This document shows positions 19,864 through 31,035 of a stretch of 64,000 nt of DNA, piece after piece (position 1 is the first letter of the stretch; every line of letters starts with the position of its first letter). This DNA is from Streptomyces antimycoticus (lineage in GTDB: Bacteria > Actinomycetota > Actinomycetes > Streptomycetales > Streptomycetaceae). A model generated the notes under the pieces. That model searched no databases, was not told the origin of the DNA, and saw only the letters and a list, made by a program, of their open reading frames with translations. The translations under genes and the position numbers were made by a program. The stretch lies in NCBI RefSeq assembly GCF_005405925.1, contig NZ_BJHV01000001.1, positions 5,642,001 through 5,706,000 of the forward strand, given 5' to 3'.

Positions 19864-19867
<4 letters not shown>
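19187..19867 (+). CDS. purQ: FGAM synthase, glutaminase subunit PurQ
   Basis: 226-residue class I glutamine amidotransferase that supplies ammonia from glutamine to PurL. The nucleophile elbow is GICNGFQVL with the catalytic cysteine; the His-Glu pair is in [28 protein letters not shown] is also conserved. GTG start overlapping purS; the stop overlaps the purL ATG (ATGA). Full length for the family. Confidence 0.96.
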
Positions 19868-22137
<2,270 letters not shown>

Positions 22138-22155
22138 GGACCCGCGTCCTTTGTG

Positions 22156-22197
22156 ACGTACGGCCCGCTCCCTGACGGCAGGGAGCGGGCCGTACGT
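22156..22197 (+). terminator. purSQL terminator
   Basis: A 19-bp perfect stem (ACGTACGGCCCGCTCCCTG and its complement) around a 4-nt loop lies just after the purL stop. It also lies downstream of the convergent NTF2-like gene. Confidence 0.8.
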
Positions 22198-22242
22198 CCC
22201 TTCGGGCCTGGCGCGCCGGGGTTCATGGGTTCCAGACGGGGT

Positions 22243-22641
22243 TCACGGGCCCCAGAACGCGTCCCATGCGTCGATGTCCTCGACGCATTGGTCGATGTCG
22301 GTGATCTTCCCGCCGACGACGGTGAAGAAATTTCCGGTCCTCATGTCCAGGCCACGGTTGCCGCGCTCGGCGCGCAGATGGTGGACGGACATCGTGTGTC
22401 CGCGCCCGTCGCACATCACCCTCTCCACGTCGACCCGCATCGTGCCGCCGGACTCCTCGTACATCGAGCGGTACAGGTCCATGCAGGCGTCCCGGCCCTT
22501 GTGGTGGCCCGACATCGCGTTGTCACCGGGCAGATGATGGACGGCGTCCGCCGTCATCAGCGTCGATACCGTGTCCAGATCGCCCTGGGAGAAGGCCGTG
22601 CAGGCGCGGCGCACCAAGGTGCGATCGGGGTGTTCGCCCAT
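22243..22641 (-). CDS. NTF2-like / SnoaL-like fold protein
   Basis: 132 residues, a single cone-shaped alpha+beta barrel domain of the nuclear transport factor 2 superfamily: RRACTAFSQGDLDTVSTLMTADAVHHLPGD at the start, GHHKGRDACMDLY, then the beta strands ending NFFTVVGGKITDIDQCVEDIDAWDAFWG. Members include SnoaL-type cyclases, limonene epoxide hydrolase-like enzymes and ligand-binding proteins; no specific catalytic set identifies the reaction. It is divergent from the next gene, with about 105 bp between. Confidence 0.8.
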   Translation of the reverse strand: MGEHPDRTLVRRACTAFSQGDLDTVSTLMTADAVHHLPGDNAMSGHHKGRDACMDLYRSMYEESGGTMRVDVERVMCDGRGHTMSVHHLRAERGNRGLDMRTGNFFTVVGGKITDIDQCVEDIDAWDAFWGP

Positions 22642-22746
22642 GGCATCTCACACCTTCCATGCCGATGGAAAACCCTTCCTCCTTCCATCCTGCCGCTGTC
22701 CGGGGCCTCCTCTGACGACCTCCCCCGAGGTCGTAAGCTCTCCGCC

Positions 22747-23544
22747 ATGCCGCCCCGTGCCCGTGCCCGCAGCTATGACCCCGCCAAGACCCGGACCGCG
22801 GTGATCGCGCAGCTGAGGCTGGTGCGGAAGGCGGCCGAGGAGCTGGACGCGACGGGCCTGGACGCCCCCACCCGGCTCGGCGGCTGGACGGTCCGGGAGC
22901 TGGTCGCGCATCTGGCGATGGCCGTGACCTCCGTCGTGCGGCTCCTGGAGCGGCCCGCGCCGCCCGCACGGGAGGTCACCGTCACGGGCTGGGCCGCGGC
23001 GCTCGCCGCGCACGCTGGTCCGGTCGACGAGGAGACCCTGGCGGCGGGCGAGGATCTGGGCGAGCTGCTGGAGCGCGCCGAGGCGCGGTTCGCGGAGACG
23101 GCCTCCGTCGCGCCCGGTGACCGGCTGCTGGCCACCCGCGTCGGCGCGATGCGGCTGGAGGACTACCTGGTCACCCGCTGTGTGGAGCTCGTGGTCCACG
23201 CCGACGACCTGACGGCCGCCACCGGCGTGCCCGTACGGCACGACCGGCAGGCGCTGGCCACCGCGGTCCGGGTGCTCGCCGACGCCCTCGCGGCGAAGGC
23301 GCCCGGCGGCTCGGTCGAGCTCCGGATCCCGCCGTTCGCCGTGGTCCAGTGCGTCGAGGGCCCCCGGCACACCCGCGGCACCCCGCCGAACGTCGTCGAG
23401 ACCGACCCGCTGACCTGGATTCGCCTCGCCACGGACCGCCTGACCTGGGCCGAAGCCCTGGAGTCGGCGCCGCTGACCGCGAGCGGCGACCGCGCCGACC
23501 TCTCCGCGTACCTCCCCGTGGTCGGCCGAGCGCACACGGTGTGA
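22747..23544 (+). CDS. mycothiol-dependent maleylpyruvate isomerase-family protein with SCP-like C-terminus
   Basis: 265 residues. The N-terminal DinB/MDMPI-like four-helix domain has the likely metal triad: a histidine in RELVAHLAMA and Glu/His in RCVELVVHADDL. The C-terminal part (about 180-265) resembles a sterol-carrier-like fold (VELRIPPFAVVQCVEG ... NVVETDPLTWIRLATDRLTW). Relatives are annotated as mycothiol-dependent enzymes or bacterial SCP orthologues; the substrate is unknown. The ATG at 22747 follows a purine-poor stretch, and conservation begins just after the basic leader. Sits between purL and purF, as in other Streptomyces. Confidence 0.78.
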   Translation: MPPRARARSYDPAKTRTAVIAQLRLVRKAAEELDATGLDAPTRLGGWTVRELVAHLAMAVTSVVRLLERPAPPAREVTVTGWAAALAAHAGPVDEETLAAGEDLGELLERAEARFAETASVAPGDRLLATRVGAMRLEDYLVTRCVELVVHADDLTAATGVPVRHDRQALATAVRVLADALAAKAPGGSVELRIPPFAVVQCVEGPRHTRGTPPNVVETDPLTWIRLATDRLTWAEALESAPLTASGDRADLSAYLPVVGRAHTV

Positions 23545-23718
23545 TCCTTTTCGGGGGCGCGAGATGTGATCCTTGCCTCGGCCACGGAATTCAGCGCCTG
23601 GCCATCGCAGGTCGGACACGGGTTCCGGGGGCCCGGAGCGGTGCGGGGAATGTGACTTACGCCCCCCTGACGGGTCCCTCGTTCGGAGGCACCGCTGAAC
23701 TGGCCTAGACTCGATGAT

Positions 23719-25278
23719 GTGCCACGTGGTGACGGACGACTCAGCCACGACCTGCTCCCCGGTGAGAAGGGCCCCCAGGACGCTTGCGGCGTCTTCGGAG
23801 TCTGGGCACCGGGTGAAGAGGTCGCCAAACTCACCTATTTCGGGCTGTACGCACTGCAGCACCGTGGACAGGAGTCCGCGGGCATCGCGGTGAGCAACGG
23901 CTCCCAGATCCTCGTCTTCAAGGACATGGGCCTGGTTTCCCAGGTCTTCGACGAGACCTCCCTCGGCTCTCTCACGGGCCATATCGCGGTCGGTCACGCC
24001 CGCTACTCCACCACCGGAGCCTCGGTGTGGGAGAACGCGCAGCCGACCTTCCGGGCCACCGCCCACGGCTCGATCGCGCTCGGCCACAACGGGAACCTGG
24101 TCAACACCGCCGAGCTGGCGGAGCTGGTCGCGGCCCTGCCCCGGGACGGCGGCCGGGCCACCCAGGTCGCGGCGACCAATGACACCGACCTGGTCACCGC
24201 CCTGCTCGCGGGCCAGGTGGACGACGACGGCAAGCCGCTGACCGTCGAGCAGGCGGCCCCCATCGTCCTGCCCAAGGTCAAGGGTGCTTTCAGCCTCGTC
24301 TACATGGACGAGCACACGCTGTACGCGGCGCGCGACCCCCAGGGCATCCGCCCGCTGGTCCTCGGCCGCCTCGAGCGCGGCTGGGTGGTGGCGTCCGAGA
24401 CCGCCGCCCTGGACATCGTGGGCGCGTCCTTCATCCGGGAGATCGAGCCCGGCGAGATGGTCGCCATCGACGAGAACGGGCTGCGCTCCACCACCTTCGC
24501 CGAGGCCCGCCCCAAGGGCTGTGTCTTCGAGTACGTGTACCTCGCCCGCCCCGACACCGACATCGCGGGCCGGAATGTGTACCTCTCCCGGGTCGAGATG
24601 GGCCGCCGGCTGGCCAAGGAGGCCCCGGCCGACGCCGACCTGGTCATAGCGACGCCCGAGTCCGGCACCCCCGCCGCCGTCGGCTACGCCGAGGCCAGCG
24701 GGATTCCGTACGGCTCCGGCCTGGTCAAGAACAGCTATGTGGGCCGGACCTTCATCCAGCCCTCGCAGACCATCCGCCAGCTCGGCATCCGGCTCAAGCT
24801 GAACCCCCTCAAGGAGGTCATCCGGGGCAAGCGCCTGGTGGTCGTCGACGACTCGATCGTCCGCGGCAACACCCAGCGCGCCCTGGTGCGGATGCTCCGC
24901 GAGGCCGGCGCCGCCGAGGTCCACATCCGGATCTCCTCCCCGCCGATCAAGTGGCCGTGCTTCTTCGGCATAGATTTCGCCACCCGCGCCGAGCTGATCG
25001 CCAACGGCCTCTCGGTCGAGGAGATCGGCAAGTCGCTGGGCGCCGACTCGCTGGCGTACATCTCCACCGACGGCATGATCGAGGCGACCACGATCGCCAA
25101 GCCGAATCTGTGCCGCGCCTGCTTCGACGGTGAGTACCCGATGGAGCTGCCGGATCCGGGGCTGCTGGGCAAGCACCTCCTGGAGTCCGAAACACAGGCC
25201 CCGAACAGCGCCGACGCCGACGGCGTGACGACGCTGACCGCTGGTGTCGGCGGTGCCGACGCCCTGCGCCGTCCCTGA
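23719..25278 (+). CDS. purF: amidophosphoribosyltransferase
   Basis: 519 residues. It makes phosphoribosylamine from PRPP and glutamine, the committed first step. N-terminal Ntn-hydrolase: the short propeptide (about 23 residues) ends before the catalytic cysteine in QDACGVFGVW, then YFGLYALQHRGQESAGI and GHARYSTTG. C-terminal phosphoribosyltransferase domain with the PRPP loop VVVDDSIVRGNT. GTG start at 23719, just after the promoter region (CCTAGACTCGATGATG). Four cysteines (CFFG..., LCRACF) toward the C-terminus could bind an Fe-S cluster as in B. subtilis PurF. Confidence 0.97.
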   Translation: MPRGDGRLSHDLLPGEKGPQDACGVFGVWAPGEEVAKLTYFGLYALQHRGQESAGIAVSNGSQILVFKDMGLVSQVFDETSLGSLTGHIAVGHARYSTTGASVWENAQPTFRATAHGSIALGHNGNLVNTAELAELVAALPRDGGRATQVAATNDTDLVTALLAGQVDDDGKPLTVEQAAPIVLPKVKGAFSLVYMDEHTLYAARDPQGIRPLVLGRLERGWVVASETAALDIVGASFIREIEPGEMVAIDENGLRSTTFAEARPKGCVFEYVYLARPDTDIAGRNVYLSRVEMGRRLAKEAPADADLVIATPESGTPAAVGYAEASGIPYGSGLVKNSYVGRTFIQPSQTIRQLGIRLKLNPLKEVIRGKRLVVVDDSIVRGNTQRALVRMLREAGAAEVHIRISSPPIKWPCFFGIDFATRAELIANGLSVEEIGKSLGADSLAYISTDGMIEATTIAKPNLCRACFDGEYPMELPDPGLLGKHLLESETQAPNSADADGVTTLTAGVGGADALRRP

Positions 25279-25318
25279 GCGCACGCCTGTCATCCCCGAT
25301 ACGAAAGATCTCTACGTC

Positions 25319-26380
25319 ATGCCTGAGTCCGGGTCCACCTACGCCGCCGCGGGCGTCGACATCGAGGCGGGCGACCGCGCCGTCGAGCTGATGAAGGAGT
25401 GGGTCAAGAAGGCGAGCAGGCCCGAGGTCGTGGGCGGCCTCGGCGGTTTCGCCGGGCTCTTCGACGCCTCCGCCCTGGCCCGCTACCAGCGTCCGCTGCT
25501 CGCCTCCGCCACCGACGGGGTCGGCACCAAGGTGGACATCGCCCGGCGGATGGGCGTGTACGACACCATCGGCCGCGACCTGGTCGGCATGGTCGTGGAC
25601 GACCTGGTGGTCTGCGGTGCCGAGCCGCTCTTCATGACCGACTACATCTGCGTCGGCAAGGTCTACCCGGAGCGCGTCGCCGCCATCGTCAAGGGCATCG
25701 CCGAGGGCTGCACCCTCGCCGGCTGCGCCCTGGTGGGTGGCGAGACCGCCGAGCACCCGGGGCTGCTGGGCGCCGATGACTTCGATGTCGCCGGGGCCGG
25801 TACGGGCGTGGTCGAGGCCGATCGGGTGCTGGGCGCCGATCGCATCCGTACGGGGGATGCGGTGATCGCCATGGCTTCGTCCGGACTTCACTCGAACGGG
25901 TACTCACTCGTCCGCCATGTGCTCTTCGACCGGGCCGGCTGGGCGCTGGACCGCGAGGTGCCGGAGCTCGGCCGGACGCTGGGGGAGGAGCTGCTGGAGC
26001 CCACGCGGATCTACTCGCTGGACTGTCTGGCCCTCACCCGCACCACCGAGGTGCACGCTTTCTCGCACATCACCGGCGGCGGGCTCGCCAACAACCTCGC
26101 GCGGGTCATCCCCGAGGGGCTGCGCGCGGTCGTGGACCGCTCGACCTGGACCCCCGGGGCGATCTTCGAGCTGGTCGGTCAGGCCGGATCGGTCGAGCGT
26201 CTTGAGCTGGAGAAGACCCTCAACATGGGCGTCGGCATGATGGCGATCGTCCCGGCCGACTCCGTCGATGTGGCGCTCACCACGCTCGCCGACCGCGGTG
26301 TCGACGCCTGGGTCAGCGGAGAGGTCACCGAGCGCACGGCCCCGGAAGCGGTGACGCTGACCGGTGACCATGCGAGCTGA
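25319..26380 (+). CDS. purM: phosphoribosylformylglycinamidine cyclo-ligase (AIR synthetase)
   Basis: 353 residues, normal for PurM. Converts FGAM to AIR with ATP. Conserved segments: YAAAGVDIEAGDRAVELMK at the N-terminus, SATDGVGTKVDIA, DLVGMVVDDLVVCGAEPLFMTDY, LVGGETAEHPG, SSGLHSNGYSLVR and HITGGGLANNLAR. The ATG at 25319 is 40 bp after purF, so the two are probably one operon. An in-frame upstream extension reads antisense-like sequence inside purF and was not used. Confidence 0.96.
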   Translation: MPESGSTYAAAGVDIEAGDRAVELMKEWVKKASRPEVVGGLGGFAGLFDASALARYQRPLLASATDGVGTKVDIARRMGVYDTIGRDLVGMVVDDLVVCGAEPLFMTDYICVGKVYPERVAAIVKGIAEGCTLAGCALVGGETAEHPGLLGADDFDVAGAGTGVVEADRVLGADRIRTGDAVIAMASSGLHSNGYSLVRHVLFDRAGWALDREVPELGRTLGEELLEPTRIYSLDCLALTRTTEVHAFSHITGGGLANNLARVIPEGLRAVVDRSTWTPGAIFELVGQAGSVERLELEKTLNMGVGMMAIVPADSVDVALTTLADRGVDAWVSGEVTERTAPEAVTLTGDHAS

Positions 26381-26430
26381 TGACCATGCGGACTGAGCGG
26401 ACCGCGCCGGGTGCGCGGACAGCACAGAAG

Positions 26431-26458
26431 CCGGTCCGAGGCGGGTGCCCCGGACCGG
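26431..26458. terminator. purF-purM terminator
   Basis: Inverted repeat CCGGTCCG ... CGGACCGG with a 12-nt loop in the gap between purM and the convergent DUF3073 gene. Confidence 0.5.
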
Positions 26459-26500
26459 TGGAGGTGTGCGGCGATAAGCCGAGCGCCTGGAACGGGTGGT

Positions 26501-26755
26501 TCAGGCGCGGCGACGCTGCGGGGACGGATCGGACTGGTCGTCGTCCTCGTCCTCATCGTCGTTGTACAGATCCGCGTACTGTGCGTACGGGTCGTCGTCC
26601 AGCTCATCGTCCTCGAACTGCTCGCCATTCGGCGGCTGGCTCGGTGTCGATGCGCCCAGCTCCTCGGCCAGGCGTGAGAGATCCGTCCCACCGCTGTTGT
26701 ACTTCAGCTGGCGGGCGACCTTCGTCTGCTTGGCCTTGGCCCGGCCGCGCCCCAT
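26501..26755 (-). CDS. DUF3073 family protein
   Basis: 84 residues. The highly conserved basic N-terminus MGRGRAKAKQTKVARQLKY followed by NSGGTDLSRLAEELG identifies DUF3073, an actinobacterial family of unknown function. The C-terminus is strongly acidic (long Asp/Glu runs) and ends in basic residues, so most of the protein is probably disordered. A GAGGGGG ribosome site precedes the ATG. Convergent with purM. Confidence 0.92.
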   Translation of the reverse strand: MGRGRAKAKQTKVARQLKYNSGGTDLSRLAEELGASTPSQPPNGEQFEDDELDDDPYAQYADLYNDDEDEDDDQSDPSPQRRRA

Positions 26756-27124
26756 GGCTCGACCCCCTCAACGACGGGGCTCGACGGCCCCAGAGTCTTG
26801 ACACGCGTTCACGTTCATAAATCGGAGCGGACTCTCATAAGAGAGACCGGTCCGTAGGGCTTCAACGGTACCTGCTTCTGTGGCCATACGGTACGTCGCC
26901 CACACGACGTGCCACGAGGCAGAACCCGCGAGGAGCCCGTTCCTCGCTGGTCAGCTGCGATTTTAACCTGTCTTGCGGGCCGACCCGCCGACAGGCCGTG
27001 AGGGATGTCTCGCCGATGGCTCCCAGGGGGCTCCCATGTCGCCCCTCCGGCGGCCTCCGGCAAGATCCCGCACGGCCTGCCCACGGCTGCGCCCAGACGC
27101 TCTCAGGCGCCTGTGGGCCACGGC
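26756..27124. other. intergenic region, vdh / DUF3073
   Basis: A 369-bp gap between two minus-strand genes. It should hold the 3' end of vdh and the promoter of the DUF3073 gene. A short imperfect hairpin (GCGGGCCGACCCGC, about 26977-26990) is the only structure I noted. No gene supported. Confidence 0.4.
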
Positions 27125-28264
27125 TCAGGCGCCGTGGCCCTCCGCCATCCGGTGCTCGGCCAGCCGGTCGGCGGCCGCGGCGGGCGGGATTCCGTCGGTC
27201 TGTGCACGATCGAATATGGCCAAAGTCGTGTCGAAGATCTTTGTCGCCTTCGCCTTGGCCCGATCGAAGTCGAACCCGTGCAGCTCATCCGCCACCTGGA
27301 TGACACCACCGGCGTTCACCACGTAGTCCGGCGCGTAGAGGATCCCGCGGCCGGCCAGGTCCTTCTCGACCCCCGGGTGGGCCAGCTGGTTGTTCGCCGC
27401 GCCGCACACCACCTTCGCGGTCAGGACGGGCACCGTGGCGTCGTCCAGGGCGCCACCGAGCGCGCACGGGGCGTAGACGTCCAGGTCGGCGCGGATCAGC
27501 GCCTCGGTGTCCCGGACCGCCTGCACCCGGGGGTGGCGGGCCAGCACGCGGTCCACCGACTCACCGCGCACATCCGTGACCACGACCTCGGCGCCGTCCT
27601 CCAGCAGATGTTCGACCAGGTGGTGGCCCACCTTGCCGACCCCCGCGATGCCGACCCGGCGGCCGCGCAGCGTGGGCGCGCCCCAGGACGCCTGGGCGCT
27701 CGCCCGCATCCCCTGGAAGACACCGAAGGCGGTCAGCACCGAGGAGTCGCCGGCGCCGCCGTTCTCGGGGGAGCGGCCGGTGGTCCAGGGGCACTCGCGG
27801 GCGACGACGTCCATGTCGGACACATAGGTGCCCACATCGCAGGCGGTGACGTAGCGGCCGCCCAGAGAGGCCACGAAGCGGCCGTAGGCGAGCAGCAGCT
27901 TTTCGGTCTTGATCTCTTCGGGATCGCCGAGGATCACGGCCTTGCCGCCACCGTGGTCGAGCCCGGCGAGCGCGTTCTTGTAGGACATGCCGCGGGCGAG
28001 GTTGAGGGCGTCGAGGAGCGCCGCTTCTTCGGGGTTCTCCTCGGAGGTGTAGGCGTGGAAGCGGGTGCCGCCGAGGGCCGGGCCCAGGGCGGTCGAGTGA
28101 AGGGCGATGACGGCCTTGAGACCGCTCTCGCGGTCCTGGCAGAGCAGGACCTGCTCATGCCCGCCGAGATCGGACCGGAACAGCGTCGCAAGCGGTGAGA
28201 GAGGGTTCGGCACGCGACTCTCCGTCGGACCGTCGGCACTGACGGTGTGACGTACGTCGGTCAC
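27125..28264 (-). CDS. vdh: valine (branched-chain amino acid) dehydrogenase
   Basis: 379 residues. Glu/Leu/Phe/Val dehydrogenase family: oxidatively deaminates valine and related amino acids to 2-oxo acids with NAD+, feeding branched-chain precursors of macrolides and fatty acids in streptomycetes. Catalytic lysine in the Gly-rich [11 protein letters not shown] context ([17 protein letters not shown]), ALGGTRFH substrate region, Rossmann GxGxxG in [13 protein letters not shown] and CGAANNQLA. The GTG at 28262-28264 is chosen because GGAG lies 8 nt upstream; the ATG 15 bp earlier has no Shine-Dalgarno. Gene order next to bldC matches S. coelicolor. Confidence 0.93.
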   Translation of the reverse strand: MTDVRHTVSADGPTESRVPNPLSPLATLFRSDLGGHEQVLLCQDRESGLKAVIALHSTALGPALGGTRFHAYTSEENPEEAALLDALNLARGMSYKNALAGLDHGGGKAVILGDPEEIKTEKLLLAYGRFVASLGGRYVTACDVGTYVSDMDVVARECPWTTGRSPENGGAGDSSVLTAFGVFQGMRASAQASWGAPTLRGRRVGIAGVGKVGHHLVEHLLEDGAEVVVTDVRGESVDRVLARHPRVQAVRDTEALIRADLDVYAPCALGGALDDATVPVLTAKVVCGAANNQLAHPGVEKDLAGRGILYAPDYVVNAGGVIQVADELHGFDFDRAKAKATKIFDTTLAIFDRAQTDGIPPAAAADRLAEHRMAEGHGA

Positions 28265-28455
28265 GGTGGTGACTCCCATAGGTCGGGGTAGACGCCCTCC
28301 TGGCTGGTGGGGAGGGCCGTGGGCAAGAGCGTAAGCCCTGGGGCCCCAGGGGATCGGCCATGTCCCCGACGAGTCCGGATACCGGGCATGGGACGATGCC
28401 GTCAGGTGGGGGTAAGGGAGCCCCTGGCGGTGGTCTCAGCCTTGAGGGAGCGCGT

Positions 28456-29292
28456 GTGACCTTGGCGTCTTCGGTGATTGTCCCGTACGCGGCGTATCTC
28501 CGGGTCTATGAGCCACTGGCAGCGTTTCCGGAGCCGGAGCGATCGCACTGGGCGCGGTATGCCAAGCGCGACGACCTGCCGGGTGCGCAGGACGAGCTGC
28601 GCCGCTCGCTCGCGGACCTCCTGCCGGTCCCGCCGGTGGCGGTTCCGGTGCACGAGAGCGCGGACGCCTTCGTGGCGCTCGTGGACGGCGTCACATGCGT
28701 CTGTCCGTGGCGTACGCGGCTGAGGGGCTGGCTGGCCCTGGAAGAGCTGCCGGAGCGCCTTCCCGGGCTCCTCCTGGACGCGGCGCTGCCCCCGGTGGTG
28801 CGCCGGCAGGCGGTGGCGGACTTCGAGCGGTGGCTGGAGCGCAACCCGGACGCCCGGCCGTGGATCCGCTCGGCCACCTGGCATGTGCCGGTCCGCTGGT
28901 TCGTGCTCTTCGGGGACGAGGAGCGCGAATTCACCAAGGGTGACGACGGCCTCATCCTCCGTTACCGCACTCCGATGGTCCAGGCCAGGCGCCGGGTTGC
29001 GCGTGGCCTTAAGGTGCTCAAGGAGTCCCTCGGCGAGGGGCCGCTGATCGACGGGCTGGTGGACGTCGGCCGGTGGCTCGAGGAGTTCCACCCTCGGTCG
29101 CTGGTCGAGCTGGACTACGGCGGGCTGGTGCACACGCTGCCCGCCGGGCGGCTGGAGGAGGACCACTCGGCCGCGGATGTGGCGGAGGGCCTCGCGGCGC
29201 TGCGCGACGGGGACGGGGAGCGGGCGGGCAGCGCGTACGAGCGGCTGACCGACCGCTGGAGCGTGATCCGCGGGCGGCAGAACGCGAGCTGA
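28456..29292 (+). CDS. conserved Streptomyces protein, function unknown
   Basis: 278 residues from the GTG at 28456, which has GGGAG 5 nt upstream. A longer frame starts at 28360 with a low-complexity Gly/Ser leader. The sequence is soluble and helical, with a Trp-rich central part (WIRSATWHVPVRWFVLFGDEERE) and a basic VQARRRVARGLKVLKESL segment. No catalytic motif recognised. It lies upstream of bldC in the same direction, but a 497-bp gap argues against strict co-transcription. Confidence 0.75.
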   Translation: MTLASSVIVPYAAYLRVYEPLAAFPEPERSHWARYAKRDDLPGAQDELRRSLADLLPVPPVAVPVHESADAFVALVDGVTCVCPWRTRLRGWLALEELPERLPGLLLDAALPPVVRRQAVADFERWLERNPDARPWIRSATWHVPVRWFVLFGDEEREFTKGDDGLILRYRTPMVQARRRVARGLKVLKESLGEGPLIDGLVDVGRWLEEFHPRSLVELDYGGLVHTLPAGRLEEDHSAADVAEGLAALRDGDGERAGSAYERLTDRWSVIRGRQNAS

Positions 29293-29789
29293 GCCCGGCC
29301 GGAGCGGCGCCGGGCGGCCGGTTGACGATCGACCGGAACAGACGGGGACGTAGGTCCCGATCCGGGCCATTGCCTCAATCGTGACCTAAAGCACTGACTT
29401 CGGGCCTTGCGGTAATCGCCCATCCTCGTGTCAAAATAGGACAAGGAGTCCGGGAGGGATTCCTTCCGCCCAACTATGGGCGGATTCATCGGTATTGCAC
29501 TCCTTGATGGATCTGGCTACCCCTGATCCTGTTGTGACTGATCGTCACGGCCGTGTGACTGTCCGCTATGGCATGGTCCATCGGCTTCCGTTGAGGTTGG
29601 ACACCTGAGAGGGCAATTCCATCGGTTTGGCCGACGGGGCTGGACAGATGGTGTAGTTGTAGTGCCGAGGACAAGCCGTTCGTCCTATAACCGACTCGGC
29701 CCGCGTCCGCCATTTCGGGCAACGCGGGTCAAGGTGCAGAATTTAGAGGAAAGAACCGTGATGGTTCGGTTCTCCCGAGGAGGCCGCTC
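29293..29789 (+). promoter_or_regulatory. bldC upstream region
   Basis: 497 bp without a supported gene in front of a developmental regulator, long enough for a complex promoter or leader. Two AATT-containing sites occur (about 29613 and 29741); BldC is known to bind repeated AATT half-sites, so autoregulation is possible, but the two sites are not spaced as a canonical pair. A 33-codon open frame at 29507-29608 lacks a Shine-Dalgarno. The bldC ribosome site GAGGAGG is at about 29777-29783. Confidence 0.45.
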
Positions 29790-29996
29790 ATGACCGCTCG
29801 CACCCCTGATGCCGAGCCGCTGCTGACCCCGGCTGAGGTTGCCACGATGTTCCGCGTGGACCCGAAGACGGTCACTCGCTGGGCGAAGGCAGGCAAACTC
29901 ACGTCCATCCGCACGCTCGGAGGGCATCGGCGCTACCGCGAAGCGGAGGTCCGTGCACTTCTTGCGGGCATCCCGCAGCAGCGCAGCGAGGCCTGA
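29790..29996 (+). CDS. bldC: developmental regulator BldC (MerR-like DNA-binding protein)
   Basis: 68 residues, essentially a lone MerR-type winged helix: LTPAEVATMFRVDPKTVTRW, KAGKLTSIRTLGGHRRYRE and a terminal helix. BldC binds direct repeats cooperatively and holds Streptomyces in vegetative growth by controlling sporulation genes. The length and sequence match S. coelicolor BldC (SCO4091), and the neighbours agree. Start fixed by the GAGGAGG 6 nt upstream of the ATG. Confidence 0.97.
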   Translation: MTARTPDAEPLLTPAEVATMFRVDPKTVTRWAKAGKLTSIRTLGGHRRYREAEVRALLAGIPQQRSEA

Positions 29997-30458
29997 ACAA
30001 CCGCATAACCGGGCATTTCCGGGCCCCCCAGCCCGGTTTTCGCCTGTATAGCTCCACACGACGGGTGCCTGCCCCAACAGGCCCGCCACCGCTCGACATG
30101 GGTGCGTCGTTGATCGCGCTGGACTCCGCCGGGTCCGGCGCGATCTTTTTATGCCCGGGAACGGCCTTCCGGAGGGTGCCTCCAGAGGAGTCGCAAGTGG
30201 CCCTGGAGAGGCAATAGTTCGGCTTGCCCGGGGGTGTCCCGCGGTGTCTCCCGGAGGCTCACGGCGAGTCCCCCGTGGGGTGTTCGGGGGGCGTTGGGGA
30301 GGCACGGACAGACGGTGCAATTGCACATATTAAATTGACCCATGGTGAGAGGGGTGTAAGTTCCCTCACTCCGGAAACTCATTCGGTGACTCCCGTCACA
30401 CTGTCCAGCCGTTGCCCTGTGCCCGCTGGTTGCGCTAAAGGGCAACTGCGGTAAGGGC
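29997..30458. other. intergenic region downstream of bldC
   Basis: About 460 bp between convergent bldC and the DUF6274 gene. It contains a possible bldC terminator (CCGGGC...GCCCGG around 30007-30036) and a short AT-rich patch near 30320-30345. No coding region is supported; open frames on both strands have non-coding GC patterns. Confidence 0.4.
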
Positions 30459-30707
30459 TTACCGAGTTGGCGGTGGAGCGGCGGCCGTCGCCTGGTGGCC
30501 GGCCCCGTCGTCGGCCTCGTCCCCAACTCCGTTGCCGGCCCCGTCGCCAGCCCTGTCACCCGCCTCGTCGGCCGCCGAGGGCTCCATCGCCAGCCGCAGC
30601 AGGCGATGGCAGATCGGGCAGTGCCGGGTGAAGTGGCGGTAGCCCGCGGCAGCCGCCAGATGGGCGCGCAGCAGCGCCCTGGTCTCATGCCTCGCGGACG
30701 TCGTCAT
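30459..30707 (-). CDS. small DUF6274-like protein
   Basis: 82 residues. N-terminal conserved block ARHETRALLRAHLAAAAGYRHF followed by HCPICHRLLRLAM with a CPxCH pair that may bind a metal, then a disordered Asp/Gly/Ala tail made of repeated GDGA/GNGV-like units. Resembles the small Streptomyces family DUF6274 found near bldC; function unknown. The ATG at 30705-30707 has GGGAGG 8 nt upstream, better than the GTG three codons earlier. Confidence 0.7.
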   Translation of the reverse strand: MTTSARHETRALLRAHLAAAAGYRHFTRHCPICHRLLRLAMEPSAADEAGDRAGDGAGNGVGDEADDGAGHQATAAAPPPTR

Positions 30708-30781
30708 ACGCCGCACCTCCCGCGCGCCCCCGCGCCTTTTAGCTTGGGTACCTCTGGGTGTGGTGTGCCGTCAAGACGCCA

Positions 30782-30813
30782 AAGGCCCGGATCCGTATAC
30801 GGATCCGGGCCTT
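30782..30813 (-). terminator. terminator of tRNA-Asp
   Basis: A perfect 32-bp palindrome (AAGGCCCGGATCCGTA and its complement) 9 nt beyond the tRNA-Asp 3' end. It also lies upstream of the DUF6274 gene. Confidence 0.8.
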
Positions 30814-30822
30814 CCGGGTAAG

Positions 30823-30897
30823 CGGTCCTGACGGGATTTGAACCCGCGGCCTCCACCTTGACAGGGTGGCGAGCACTCCAAACTGCTCCACAGGACC
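30823..30897 (-). tRNA. tRNA-Asp(GTC)
   Basis: 75-nt cloverleaf: acceptor GGTCCTG/CAGGACC with G73, anticodon loop CTGTCAA on a CCACC/GGTGG stem, T-loop TTCAAAT. No CCA encoded. Identical to the tRNA-Asp copy at 50094-50168. Confidence 0.95.
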
Positions 30898-30998
30898 AAC
30901 AGTGACGCCTGCGACTTCGTCGCCCTGCGCCGCGCTGGTGTGCGCTGCGATGCAGACTCTACAGCAGGTCAGGGGGTGCGGTCGAACTCGCGCCCGGC

Positions 30999-31025
30999 GG
31001 GGCTCCGGCGGGCCGCCGGAGCCCC
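30999..31025 (-). terminator. hrpA terminator
   Basis: Perfect 13-bp stem (GGGGCTCCGGCGG / CCGCCGGAGCCCC) with a single central base, 10 nt after the hrpA stop on the minus strand. Confidence 0.65.
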
Positions 31026-31035
31026 TGGCACACCC

